NCBI GenBank assembly: GCA_963210315.1
Contig: OY723289.1
Span: 620,001 to 684,000, forward strand
Direction: 5' to 3'
Length of the DNA stretch: 64,000 nucleotides
From: Rhynchopus euleeides
Taxonomy: Eukaryota; Euglenozoa; Diplonemea; Diplonemida; Diplonemidae
Shown: piece by piece, positions 9,121-18,461 of the stretch
Layout: every line of letters starts with the position of its first letter
Numbering within the stretch: the stretch's first letter is position 1
Notes under the pieces: generated by a model
Told to the model about the DNA's origin: nothing
Seen by the model: the letters and a program-made list of their open reading frames with translations, nothing else
Database searches by the model: none
Translations under genes and position numbers: made by a program

Positions 9121-11957
9121 GGGGGTCTTCGCTCCATCCGCCAAAAAAAACCAAAAAAAACCGGAAAAACCCCGTGAAAAAGTCGGAAAAAAAGAGTGTG
9201 GGGAGTTGGGTCCAGTTTAGCAAAGTGAGCTTATTTTTCGAAAATTGAAAAATTGGGGACACCAAAAGTCCCCAGAAAAATCTTCGACTTGGCCCGCAGA
9301 GTGATTTTTTGTGGTGAAAAACGATTTCAACAGTTGTCCAACAGTTGCTGTACAAGACGGCACACCGTTCTCTGCGCATGGGCTGCTGCACGTGAATCAT
9401 TTGGATGTCCGAGGGGCTATCGGAACGAGGAGGGCCACGAGCCTGAACTACCCGCCAGCAGTGATCCCGTGCCAGGGCTGGCAGGGGGCCGCGGCCCCAC
9501 CTCCCTTTTTCTGTAATTGTTTGGGAGGGTGGGCCGCCAGGGGTGGCATGGCCCTACCCTCGGCCCTACCTCCCGGGTCAGATTTTGGGGCTTTTGGGTT
9601 CGGCCTTGTGGCCGAGTTTTCATGCGCCGCAGCGTATGAAAACCCAACGGCATGCTGGGGGCTTGATGGTGTTCATCGAAGCGCACCTCATCATGCCCCA
9701 AGCGAAGGACCATCCCCGCCTGGAATGTGCAACAGCACCAACCGGTGTGGGGACTAGCCTTCGAAGACTTTCAGGATGTTCACTACCGTGGCCTCCGGCG
9801 GCTGGGGGGCTGGATTCCTGATTTTTGATCCAGCAGGACGACCAAAGGCAGCAACATCCGGTGCCTCTCGAATTGGGTGAAAATGTTCTGTGGCCGTGCA
9901 TTCGATCCTGTTTGCATCATACCACGGGAAGTCGGGGCGGGGTTGGGCTGCACTTTTTTTCTCGCGAGCTCGGCCACCCTGTGCCCGACCTCTTTTTTAG
10001 TTTGCCCGACCCCCAGCGAGATCACTGGCAGCCAGACCTTGTTCCACATAAACAGCAGACAAGAGAGCAGCATGGAGTGTGGGGCAGCTGCCGTGCTCCC
10101 ACAAAAACATCGCACTCTCGCGCTGCCTACACGAAAGGGACGGGTAACCTGCAGGTCACCCACAGCAGCCTACTGCCTACGTTCTATACAAGATCGGCGC
10201 CGACCACACGAAAGGCTGTTCGATCTGCGGCGCAAGAAGAAGCTCCGGTGGGAACAGAACTGAGCGGCAACAGGATGCAATGCAGGCCCACATCCGTTGC
10301 CCTGCGGCAAGAGCAGTCACATCGATTTCGTTGACAGGGCCTGCCCACTGGTGTGTGACGGGGTGACCTGCAGATGGTGAGCTGGCCCACGGCAGAACAC
10401 CTGGGACGGGGGATGGCTGCGACTGGGCAATACCTAACTCGTCATGATGCAGGACTGCGGACAATTGGTCCAAGAGAGCAAGTATGGCTCCCGCTCAGCT
10501 CTCACTGAAGCTGAACCAGATGCAAGTGGTGCGAGGAGGAGGGGGTCCCAGGGGAGGACACACCGGGCGGCAACCCACGAGGACTGGCCCGTCCCAGTCG
10601 ACAGAAGAACAAAGCAGGAACACGGAGTCACCTGAAACGACACACTGAAGTGTGAGAGGAGGAAGCGAGCACACAAGGGCGTCGGCTACCGCACGCCCTT
10701 TGAGCGCAGCGGACGACGACCGAACCGGCCACCGGCCGGGAGGTGCGTGTGGCGTGGGGGGCGAAGCCCCCCACGCAAGGGGGGTCCGGGGGGCGAAGCC
10801 CCCCGGAAAAACTTTTGGGGTTTTTTGGCCTATTTTTGGCCATTTTCCGCTGCATTTGTTTGATTTTGGGTCGGGAAAGGTATGGCCAGGAAGTGGGAAA
10901 AATTGAGGAAAAAGTCGGAAATTTTCAGGTTTGCCCATATAAACCATGGGTCACAGATTCCGATTTTTGGGTCAGACTCCAAGTTTGACACAAGGGAAAA
11001 TAGGCAAAAATTTTCACCTATTTTTGGTCACCTAAGGGGGGGCTTCGCTCCGGGTCACTGACCCAAGCTGACCCAGATTGACCCAGAGCGAAGCCCCCCA
11101 TTTTCCTAAGGTGAAAAACCCCAGGGTGACCCAAATTGACCCAAGTTGACCCAAATTGACCCGGAGCGAAGACCCCCATGTTCGTTCCCATAGGAAAAAA
11201 TTTTGGGGTTTTTTGGCCTATTTTTGGCCATTTTCCGCTGCATTTGTTTGATTTTGGGTCGGGAAAGGTATGGCCAGGAAGTGGGAAAAATTGAGGAAAA
11301 AGTCGGAAATTTTCAGGTTTGCCCATATAAACCATGGGTCACAGATTCCGATTTTTGGGTCAGACTCCAAGTTTGACACAAGGGAAAATAGGCAAAAATT
11401 TTCACCTATTTTTGGTCACCTAAGGGGGGGGGCTTCGCTCCGGGTCACTGACCCAAGCTGACCCAGATTGACCCAGAGCGAAGCCCCCCATTTTCCTAAG
11501 GTGAAAAACCCCAGGGTGACCCAAATTGACCCAAGTTGACCCAAATTGACCCGGAGCGAAGACCCCCATGTTCGTTCCCATAGGAAAAAATTTTGGGGTT
11601 TTTTGGCCTATTTTTGGCCATTTTCCGCTGCATTTGTTTGATTTTGGGTCGGGAAAGGTATGGCCAGGAAGTGGGAAAAATTGAGGAAAAAGTCGGAAAT
11701 TTTCAGGTTTGCCCATATAAACCATGGGTCACAGATTCCGATTTTTGGGTCAGACTCCAAGTTTGACACAAGGGAAAATAGGCAAAAATTTTCACCTATT
11801 TTTGGTCACCTAAGGGGGGGGGCTTCGCTCCGGGTCACTGACCCAAGCTGACCCAGATTGACCCGGAGCGAAGCCCCCCATTTTCCTAAGGTGAAAAACC
11901 CCAGGGTGACCCAAATTGACCCAAGTTGACCCAAATTGACCCGGAGCGAAGACCCCC
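9121..11957. mobile_element. Large member of the GGGGGYCTTCGCT foldback family
   Basis: The ends are perfect inverted repeats, GGGGGTCTTCGCTCC at 9121-9135 and GGAGCGAAGACCCCC at 11943-11957. AAT is duplicated on both sides (9118-9120, 11958-11960) and AATAAAATAC decamers lie outside. The right 40% is a tandem array of ~390-bp units. The left part contains a partial R58 hairpin repeat (9779-9811) and no recognisable transposase. Termini and the 3-bp duplication match the ~109-bp foldback elements at 28247, 32976 and 45371, so this may be a longer relative or a composite of two such elements. Confidence 0.75.
10805..11957. repeat. Three tandem copies of a ~390-bp unit
   Basis: The units begin at 10805, 11193 and 11583 (388, 390 and 375 bp) and are almost identical. 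Each holds an inverted pair GGGGGCTTCGCTCCGGGTCA / AGCGAAGCCCCC and a run of TTGACCCAAA-type 11-mers ending in GGAGCGAAGACCCCC. The foldback termini are therefore repeated inside every unit. The array reads as repeated tandem duplication of a foldback element with flanking sequence. Confidence 0.9.
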
Positions 11958-12018
11958 AATAAAATACAATAAAATACAATAAAATACAATAAAATACAAT
12001 AAAATACAATAAAATACA
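11958..12018. repeat. AATAAAATAC decamer array
   Basis: Six tandem copies of a 10-bp unit follow the foldback element directly and lead into the transposase half of the hAT element. The array is bounded as in the second hAT copy (28356-28479), so it is an intrinsic subterminal part of that transposon. Confidence 0.9.
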
Positions 12019-12742
12019 TAATATAATACACAGGCAAGGCCTGGTGGGTGACTCTCTGCGATCTCTCAGAATCTAAACGCCGGGTGGGGGATTTCCTGGG
12101 ATGAGGTGCCGCTCTATTGGAGAGGGGGCCCGGTGCCTGCGCGCGTCCTGTCGTTTTGTAGCTGCTTGGCGGGGCTAGCGCAGCAGGTCCTACTTTTGCT
12201 TCTTCGGGCTCTTCACATGGAACATGTACTACACGAACATCAATAGGGCAAACAAACCGCGCACTGGTCGGGGTTGAGCGGCTCGTGACTCTGTGCTGGC
12301 GGCAAAAAGAGGCTGCAGTCTACCATTCACAGGGGCAGCCTGAGGAAGAAAGGATGAAGCTGGGGAACCACATGGTCCGAAGAGGAGTAAGGCACCCACA
12401 GGGGGCACGCTCTGGGGCCTGGGCGAGGAAGGGGCCAGCTTCACCGGGAAAATCAGAAAAATCTAAAAAGTCACAGCACTATTCAGAAGCAACCGCTATT
12501 TGCCTGTATTTTGTTGATGCGTCGACGCTTCTACACACAAACCCTGAAATGATAATCAGGGGCTGGTGTAGAGCACGCTTGGATGATTGCTGTGGTGGGT
12601 GACTTTCTGCTCACACGAGTGCAACAAATAAAGGAGTATCGACGGCCAAGAGATTGCGTGGAGAGACGAACGAACAACTCCTGACCCCGCCCCACACACA
12701 ACGCGCAACACACAACACAATCCCCCACCCACCGAAGTATCC

Positions 12743-14278
12743 TCAGTCCCACGACGTCTCGCTGCCACTCTCCTCGTCCGCCTCACCCGCATCCGCGTTG
12801 ACGCCGCCGCTCTCTCCCGCTGCCGGTGGGTCCTGCTCGTCGATCACCATCATATTCTTTTCGTCGTTCTCCAGTTCTTCGAGGTTCCACCACCCTTCCT
12901 CCACGACGGTCTTCTTCGCCTTCAGGCTGCGGTGCACAAGCGTGAGCTTGTGGGTTTTCGCAGCCGTCAGGCGGTGGCGGCGGTGCTCCGACATCCAGCC
13001 CATCGTCGAAAAAACTCTTTCTGCGGTGCTGGTGGATGCGGGGATGCGAGTGAGGATCGCAGCGAGGGGAGCGACCTGCGACGTCGGGTGGAGTTGTGCA
13101 ACAGTCTTCCACCACTGGCACGCCTTTCTTCCCTGCGCAAGGTCCCAGAGGGAATCATCATCAAAACCCCCCGTTCGTGTTATGAGCTCTAGGAGCTCGG
13201 CTGCAGCCTCTGCGTTTTTGACCTTCTTGATGAAGGCCTGCGCCGCCTTCCTGACATCCAGCTTCAGCGTAAACTCCTTGATGAAGGTCGGTTGCTTCTC
13301 ACGATCAGGGGCGAAGAAGAGTGGCGTCAGTGCTGTTGCTGCGCAGAGCCACCCCTGTTCGTGGGTGGTATACTTCTGCAGTCTCTTTTTCACCTTTTCC
13401 GTCACTGCGGCCAGCTTGGCCTTGTTCGCAGCGGAGGTGAGGTTGCAGGCGTTGAGGCAGTCAATGAGGTATGAAAGTGCCGGAATGATCATCCCAGCGG
13501 TGCATCCGTCCTGCTCAAGGAAGTTCATCACCTCCCCGACACCTGCCACAAAGGGTTTCAAGCCCATGAACACACCCCAGAACGTCGCGTCGAGCACCTT
13601 GCCGATTTCTGGGCAGGAGGAGCACACCGCCTCCTCTTGGTTCATGAGCAGCAGCGCGTTGCGGTTCTCTTCAACTTCCTTCCACACAGTTGAGAACGTG
13701 TGCCACCTCGTCACCGCCGGCTTCACCATCTTCTTTGATTTGCGGCGCCCGCACTGCTGTTGTTTCTCCGCATACGTTTTGGATAGAAACTCGACGTTGC
13801 GCAATTGTGATGACAGCGCAGAGAGAAGTGCGGCGACGAAGTGGAACTCGTTCTTCGCCTCGCGCTTCCTTTCCGTCCTCACCCCGATGCAGTCGTTGAG
13901 CGCACGTGCTACCGTGTGACACGCGCAGATGCACACGAACGGCGTCTGCCTGCCTGCTTCTGTCTGGAACGCCTTGAACAGAATGGCCGAAGCAACGGCT
14001 GTGGAGTCCCCGTCGACAAGGATGGCTACGATCTTCCCCAACACCTGCTCGTGTATCTTCTTGAGGTGGCCCAAGAACTCCGTCGCCCGGTGCCGCTTCT
14101 CGCTCAGCACACCCGACTGGAGTAGCACCGGGCTACCATCCCCAATCGCAGTGACTGCGAAGACCTTCTCCGACCGGTCGTTCTTCCACACATCGCACAT
14201 GATGGCGATGTGAGCTGCGGCGAGGAGGTCTTTCATTTGAGGCTCCGCTTCTTCTTTGTGGATGCGATCCAACCACTT
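12743..14278 (-). CDS. hAT transposase, copy A (N-terminus lost in assembly gap)
   Basis: The 511 visible residues are the C-terminal part of a hAT-superfamily DDE transposase and are essentially identical to the complete 659-aa copy at 29548-31527. Visible hAT hallmarks are a CxxH motif in CACHTVARALND, the TRW motif (VTRWHTFSTVW), and the C-terminal dimerisation region with TSTAERVFSTMGWMSEHR followed by RHRL. The reading frame runs into the 200-N gap, so the BED zinc finger and start are not seen. The stop and 720 bp downstream are the same as in copy B. It acts in the nucleus to excise and reinsert the element. Near-identity of the two copies suggests recent transposition, recent duplication, or collapse/misjoin at the gap. 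Confidence 0.9.
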   Translation of the reverse strand, partial: KWLDRIHKEEAEPQMKDLLAAAHIAIMCDVWKNDRSEKVFAVTAIGDGSPVLLQSGVLSEKRHRATEFLGHLKKIHEQVLGKIVAILVDGDSTAVASAILFKAFQTEAGRQTPFVCICACHTVARALNDCIGVRTERKREAKNEFHFVAALLSALSSQLRNVEFLSKTYAEKQQQCGRRKSKKMVKPAVTRWHTFSTVWKEVEENRNALLLMNQEEAVCSSCPEIGKVLDATFWGVFMGLKPFVAGVGEVMNFLEQDGCTAGMIIPALSYLIDCLNACNLTSAANKAKLAAVTEKVKKRLQKYTTHEQGWLCAATALTPLFFAPDREKQPTFIKEFTLKLDVRKAAQAFIKKVKNAEAAAELLELITRTGGFDDDSLWDLAQGRKACQWWKTVAQLHPTSQVAPLAAILTRIPASTSTAERVFSTMGWMSEHRRHRLTAAKTHKLTLVHRSLKAKKTVVEEGWWNLEELENDEKNMMVIDEQDPPAAGESGGVNADAGEADEESGSETSWD

Positions 14279-14478
14279 NNNNNNNNNNNNNNNNNNNNNN
14301 NNNNNNNNNNNNNNNNNNNNNNNNNNNNNNNNNNNNNNNNNNNNNNNNNNNNNNNNNNNNNNNNNNNNNNNNNNNNNNNNNNNNNNNNNNNNNNNNNNNN
14401 NNNNNNNNNNNNNNNNNNNNNNNNNNNNNNNNNNNNNNNNNNNNNNNNNNNNNNNNNNNNNNNNNNNNNNNNNNNNNN
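14279..14478. other. Assembly gap (200 N)
   Basis: Exactly 200 undetermined bases separate two transposase genes facing each other by their 5' ends. The round length suggests a nominal gap size. The true sequence between the genes is unknown. Confidence 0.99.
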
Positions 14479-14479
14479 C

Positions 14480-16525
14480 GAGGTGTTGTGGATGCCCCAT
14501 GTCCAGGCAGGCGACCTGGGGGACCACTTCACCGGCAGCAAGCACGTGGGGAAGAAATCAAGGCAGAAGAAGGGGGAAGAGGGGCAGGTCACAATTGTGA
14601 CTGCATTTGAAGCGAGTGAAACCGCTCTGCATGACAAAATCGCGAAAGGGGTGCTCTACACGGGGATCACAGCGGGCGCGATGCAGGGTGTACTCTCCTG
14701 CCTCGCAGGCACACGCATCCCCAAGGACCCCCCGAAGGTTGCTCCGCTGGTGAAGAAGCTGGGCGACGAGCTGACGAAGGACAGCGAGAAGGTCATCACG
14801 GCCAAGCTGAAGGGGGGGAGGTACTGCATGTCGCATGACAACAGTGGGATTGGCGACACGAAGGCGACGGCCATCATCCTCAGCGCTGTAGGATTCGCCG
14901 CATCGCTGATCTTCATACGTCCGGAGGAGCGGAGGGGGAGCCAGACCGGGGTCGAGCTGTCGCAGGACATCAAGCGCGAGCTGACGCGCCTCAGCTTGCC
15001 CCCCCCCTTCCTCATCAGATCCGACAAGGGCGGGTCCAACGCAGCTGCAAGCCGTGAACTCGCCGAAGCATTCGGTGTCCCCTTCGTGTCGTGCGTCCCA
15101 CACTTGGTGAACAACTGTGGCGACGTCTGCGAGACCTGGATGCTGGCCAACCTGGAGAAGAAGTTCCCGGGGTGTGCCGCCTTCGAGGTGTCCCGCCTAC
15201 TCAACAACTTGCTGGGCGGGGATGAGAACAAGTATCGGCACAGACGGTGGGTCGAAGTGCAGATGGAGTGTCTCTCCGGAGTTGCTGTGTCATCGCTGGA
15301 GACCATCCTCGGGGAAGTCGAAGAACTCAGGGAGGACTGCACGCCGCAGGAGGAAGCCGATCTCTTCGAATCGTGCGCCGGGAAGATCCGTGCAGCCCTC
15401 CGCCAGCCGAACGAGGCAGTCTCCACCGCTACCACCCTCAAGGATATCCTTCCAGCAGCGCATGCTGTTCTCGACGCTGCAAAAAAGAACAACACAAAGG
15501 AGAAGGTGCCGGCTGTGAAGTGCCCCCTCCCAGGTGATACTCGGTACTCGTCTCGCATCGAAGTGTACACCCACGTGCGCCAGCGCATGAAGGCGCTGTT
15601 CGTGTTCGTGAGCACCGAGCTCCAACAGGGCAGTACGACACCCAGCATGGGGAAGCTGGGCCAGCTGCTCAAGGATCTGGGGGTCACACGGCTGGAGAAG
15701 GAGTTGCTGGAGATGGAGCGGGCAAATTCGCCGATCATGGAGCTGCTGGCTTCCTACACCACCCCCTCGAAGAAGTCGCACAGCCACTCTGTTTGGGGTG
15801 ACATGGAGGGGAAGATTCAGGACCTTGACAACATCGCGTACGCCAAGACGGAAAAAGAGAAAGAATTTCTCGAGCGGGAAAAGAAGTCCCTGGAAGACCT
15901 GCTGGATGCCAAGTCCCCAGTCGCAGCTGTCCTCTCAGAGGAGCTGAAGGTGCGGTGGTGGGGGAACAAGTCGGAGGGGTCGTACTACTACTGGAAGGCG
16001 ATGAGACACGTGAACCCACGTGCTGTCAAGATCATGGGGAACACTGACAACCTGATGTCCTTCCAGGATATCACTGCCTGGATTCCGGCGTTCCGTGAAG
16101 TCGAGGAGGCGGCGTGGGTAGAGTATGTGGATCACTCCAAGAAGGAGGGCATGAAGGGCGATGTGGACTCCTTCTGGCTGAACTACGGGGAGTGCGCGCT
16201 GCGTACTCTGTGCCTTGATCTGCTGGCGGTGACTGCATCGACTCTGGGGTGTGACAGCGTGTTTTCTATCGCGCGCCGTGTGCTCCCCCCGTCCCGCATG
16301 GCAGCGCACGCATCAACTCGGGCCCGAATCCTCTTCCATGCCTGCAACCAGGACCTACCCAACCAGTTCGACCGGACCCTGCGGAAGGGCTATCCTGCTG
16401 CGACTGGGCCGAAAGTCGTCGAGTGGGAGGACGACATTCTCCAGCCCACCACCATCCCGAAGAATGTGCTGGCTTCTTTCGAAGAGGCAGTCTCTGCCAT
16501 CAATGCACACGCGTACACCGCGTGA
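14480..16525 (+). CDS. Second, divergent hAT transposase (5' end in gap)
   Basis: This plus-strand frame of 681 residues is unrelated at sequence level to the minus-strand transposase but has the same hAT layout: a D-containing strand (FLIRSDKGGSNAAA), a CxxH-like motif (CVPHLVNNC), TRY replacing TRW (DTRYSSRIEVYTHV), and a C-terminal dimerisation-type segment (GCDSVFSIARRVLPPSR). The acidic, EK-rich stretch near the middle may be coiled coil. The start lies in the gap. It must belong to another hAT family whose ends I could not define. It may be nested in the CAAAGATGG element or joined to it by the scaffolding. The frame is open to the stop at 16523-16525, so it is not obviously decayed. 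Confidence 0.8.
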   Translation, partial: EVLWMPHVQAGDLGDHFTGSKHVGKKSRQKKGEEGQVTIVTAFEASETALHDKIAKGVLYTGITAGAMQGVLSCLAGTRIPKDPPKVAPLVKKLGDELTKDSEKVITAKLKGGRYCMSHDNSGIGDTKATAIILSAVGFAASLIFIRPEERRGSQTGVELSQDIKRELTRLSLPPPFLIRSDKGGSNAAASRELAEAFGVPFVSCVPHLVNNCGDVCETWMLANLEKKFPGCAAFEVSRLLNNLLGGDENKYRHRRWVEVQMECLSGVAVSSLETILGEVEELREDCTPQEEADLFESCAGKIRAALRQPNEAVSTATTLKDILPAAHAVLDAAKKNNTKEKVPAVKCPLPGDTRYSSRIEVYTHVRQRMKALFVFVSTELQQGSTTPSMGKLGQLLKDLGVTRLEKELLEMERANSPIMELLASYTTPSKKSHSHSVWGDMEGKIQDLDNIAYAKTEKEKEFLEREKKSLEDLLDAKSPVAAVLSEELKVRWWGNKSEGSYYYWKAMRHVNPRAVKIMGNTDNLMSFQDITAWIPAFREVEEAAWVEYVDHSKKEGMKGDVDSFWLNYGECALRTLCLDLLAVTASTLGCDSVFSIARRVLPPSRMAAHASTRARILFHACNQDLPNQFDRTLRKGYPAATGPKVVEWEDDILQPTTIPKNVLASFEEAVSAINAHAYTA

Positions 16526-16989
16526 GATGATCCGCTGAGCGGCAAAACTCCAACCTGTATTCTGCTGCCGCTCTGTGACTCAAGCGTACTTTTGCAGTGT
16601 GGCATTTCTCTCACACTATGTTGCCACTTGCTGCCACGCAAATAAGAGTCCTCGTGGGGGATGTGAGTGTTGGAGTCAACTGAGTGTGTGGTGGGGGGGG
16701 GGGGGGGCACGAACGTGCGTGTGGTGGGGGCGCGGGGGGCGGGTGTGTGCAGGAACCTGCTGGGTTCACCCGCTGTCAACGTAATATTGCTGAAGATCGA
16801 ACTAAGGTCTTAACCTCTGAGTGTAAGACCTTAAAGAGGTTACACTAAGAGGTTTAAGACCTTAATTAAGGGGATTCAGATGTTGGGCTTTTTTGGGCCG
16901 TTTATGGACTAAGGTCTTAATCTAAGAGGAGGAGGAGGTAGATTTGGCGAAAAAAATTCCTCTCTTATTAAGATCTGAATACATCCATG
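16526..16989. other. Non-coding; TAAGGTCTTAA repeats
   Basis: A poly-G run lies near 16692-16707. Between about 16805 and 16935 the motif TAAGGTCTTAA/TTAAGACCTTA occurs five times in both orientations and could fold back. No coding sequence is recognised. This may be the terminal region of the element carrying the upstream transposase. Confidence 0.5.
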
Positions 16990-18163
16990 CCTGGAGTGCA
17001 AATATGAGGAATTTCCGAGTTCGTCGTGATGTGCAAAACATGACTGGGTTGTGCAAGAAACCATCATCTGCACCCCGTATCGGCCTCAATTGCACCCTCG
17101 TGCAGGTAAAAAAAGGCCTCGGGCCTCCGGCCCTCGGACCGTTTTTTACTTACGCACACGACCTTCGCGCGGAAAGTGTCATTCAGCCCTGCCAAACGTG
17201 CTCTACACACCACCCCCTTCATCAGGCAAGTGGGTTTGTAAGGGTGTGTGGAAGCGTCAACGCTCGGGTGCAGGAAATTTACATTTTGGTCGCAAATGGC
17301 GTTACACATGCACTATGCACAACGTGTGCACGATTTCGGCAGAACTACGCACAACCAACGCAATTTGGACCTTTCAACAACACCATTCACGGTACTTCGA
17401 TTTTGGGTGGGAAAGATGGGGCAAGGAAGTGGCAAAAACTGCGAAGAAGGTCGAAAATTTTCTCATTTTCATCAGAAACCATATTCAACGGATTCCGATT
17501 TTCGGGTGAAATCAAGCAGGTTGGCACAATGGCTCATGTTCACCCAAAAATGTTTTTGCTTGATTTTTGGGACGGCATGGGTGATCCAGAGGCCAAAAAT
17601 CACGATTTTTTCACCAATTCCTTCGACAACGGACAGTTCCAGACCACAAGGACCACATTTTGGGGTCAGAATTTTCTCGGTCAAAAAATTCGAAAAATCT
17701 GAAATCTCTCGGAATTTTGAGCATTTTTTGAGATTGGCATGCCCATTTTAGACCCTTTGCGTGGCTCTAAACCCAAAAATTTGCTCGAAAATGGCCTCAA
17801 ATAGCCTAAAACAGCCCATTCTGGCCACCCCGAAAAAAAAATTCGAAAAGGGTCCCCCTATAGAAGTTGCCCAAAAATACCGAAAATAACGCGGTATTAC
17901 CGGTAATAACGGTAATAACGTTACCGATAACGGTATTACCGTTACCGATAACGGTAATAACGTTACCGATAACGTTATTACCGTTCCTGATAACGGTAAT
18001 AACGGTATTACCGTTATCGATAACGGTATAACGCGGAAAAATAACGTTACCGATTTTCGGATAACGTTATTCGGCCGTTCTGGAACGTTATTAACGGTAA
18101 GTTATTTTACCGAAAAAATAACGGTATTACCGTTACTGGTAACGCAATAACGCCCGATGTATG
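16990..18163. mobile_element. TIR element 'GTTATT' copy II, inverted and truncated
   Basis: This is the reverse complement of about 4736-6058 of copy I and keeps only one terminus (ending GATGTATG at 18163). It lacks the SINE-like insertion present in copy I, so it shows the empty site. Truncation at 16990 falls at the inner CCTGGAGTGCAAATATGAGG, which is itself part of an inverted pair in copy I. Confidence 0.85.
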
Positions 18164-18253
18164 AATAAAATACAATTTAATAAAATACAATAAAATACAA
18201 TTTAATATATTTTTTCCATCTTTGGATACCCCCCCCCCAAAAAAAAATGCGCT

Positions 18254-18374
18254 GCTGGTGCCCCTGAGAATCTTCTAGGAATGGGTATGTAAGAACTACG
18301 TAAAAAAAGGGGTCTCTAAAGAGAAACACCGCTACGTAAGAACTGCATAAATCGGCCTTTTCAGGGGCACCAGC
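18254..18374. mobile_element. Short foldback MITE, GCTGGTGCCCCTGA termini
   Basis: This 121-bp sequence has perfect 14-bp inverted ends (GCTGGTGCCCCTGA at 18254-18267 and its complement at 18361-18374) and internal CTACGTAAGAACT motifs in repeated orientation. A related half element is at about 23738-23806 (CTACGTAAGAATTACGCAGA, then CAGGTGCACCAG). It sits just outside the hAT insertion and 90 bp from the 3' end of the GT92-like gene. Confidence 0.65.
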
Positions 18375-18461
18375 TGCCCACTATCTTTTTGACACCCTGC
18401 AGGAGACCCTGCGCTGCCCACCCCCTCCGTTGCTCCAGACCAGCACCCGAGGGGGGGCCAT

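Larger units (their letters stand above)
4689..18224. mobile_element. hAT transposon 'CAAAGATGG' copy A, with nested insertions
   Basis: The left end reads CAAAGATGGAAAAA and the right end is its reverse complement (TTTTTCCATCTTTG). The element is bounded by identical 8-bp direct repeats GATACCCC at 4681-4688 and 18225-18232. An 8-bp duplication with a CA-starting terminal inverted repeat is typical of the hAT superfamily. Inside are subterminal AATAAAATAC decamer arrays and a hAT transposase on the minus strand (12743-14278), matching the second copy at 28197-34314. The ~13.5-kb length comes from nested insertions at 4736-6867, 6900-9105, 9121-11957 and 16990-18163, plus a second transposase gene and an assembly gap. 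Because of the 200-N gap, continuity between the two halves is assumed from the assembly. The matching target duplication supports it. Confidence 0.85.

Noticed and set aside
12654..13919. 421-codon plus-strand open frame, repeated at 29459-30724
   Set aside because: It is the antisense shadow of the hAT transposase. Its composition (serine, alanine, cysteine) and lack of family features argue against coding.
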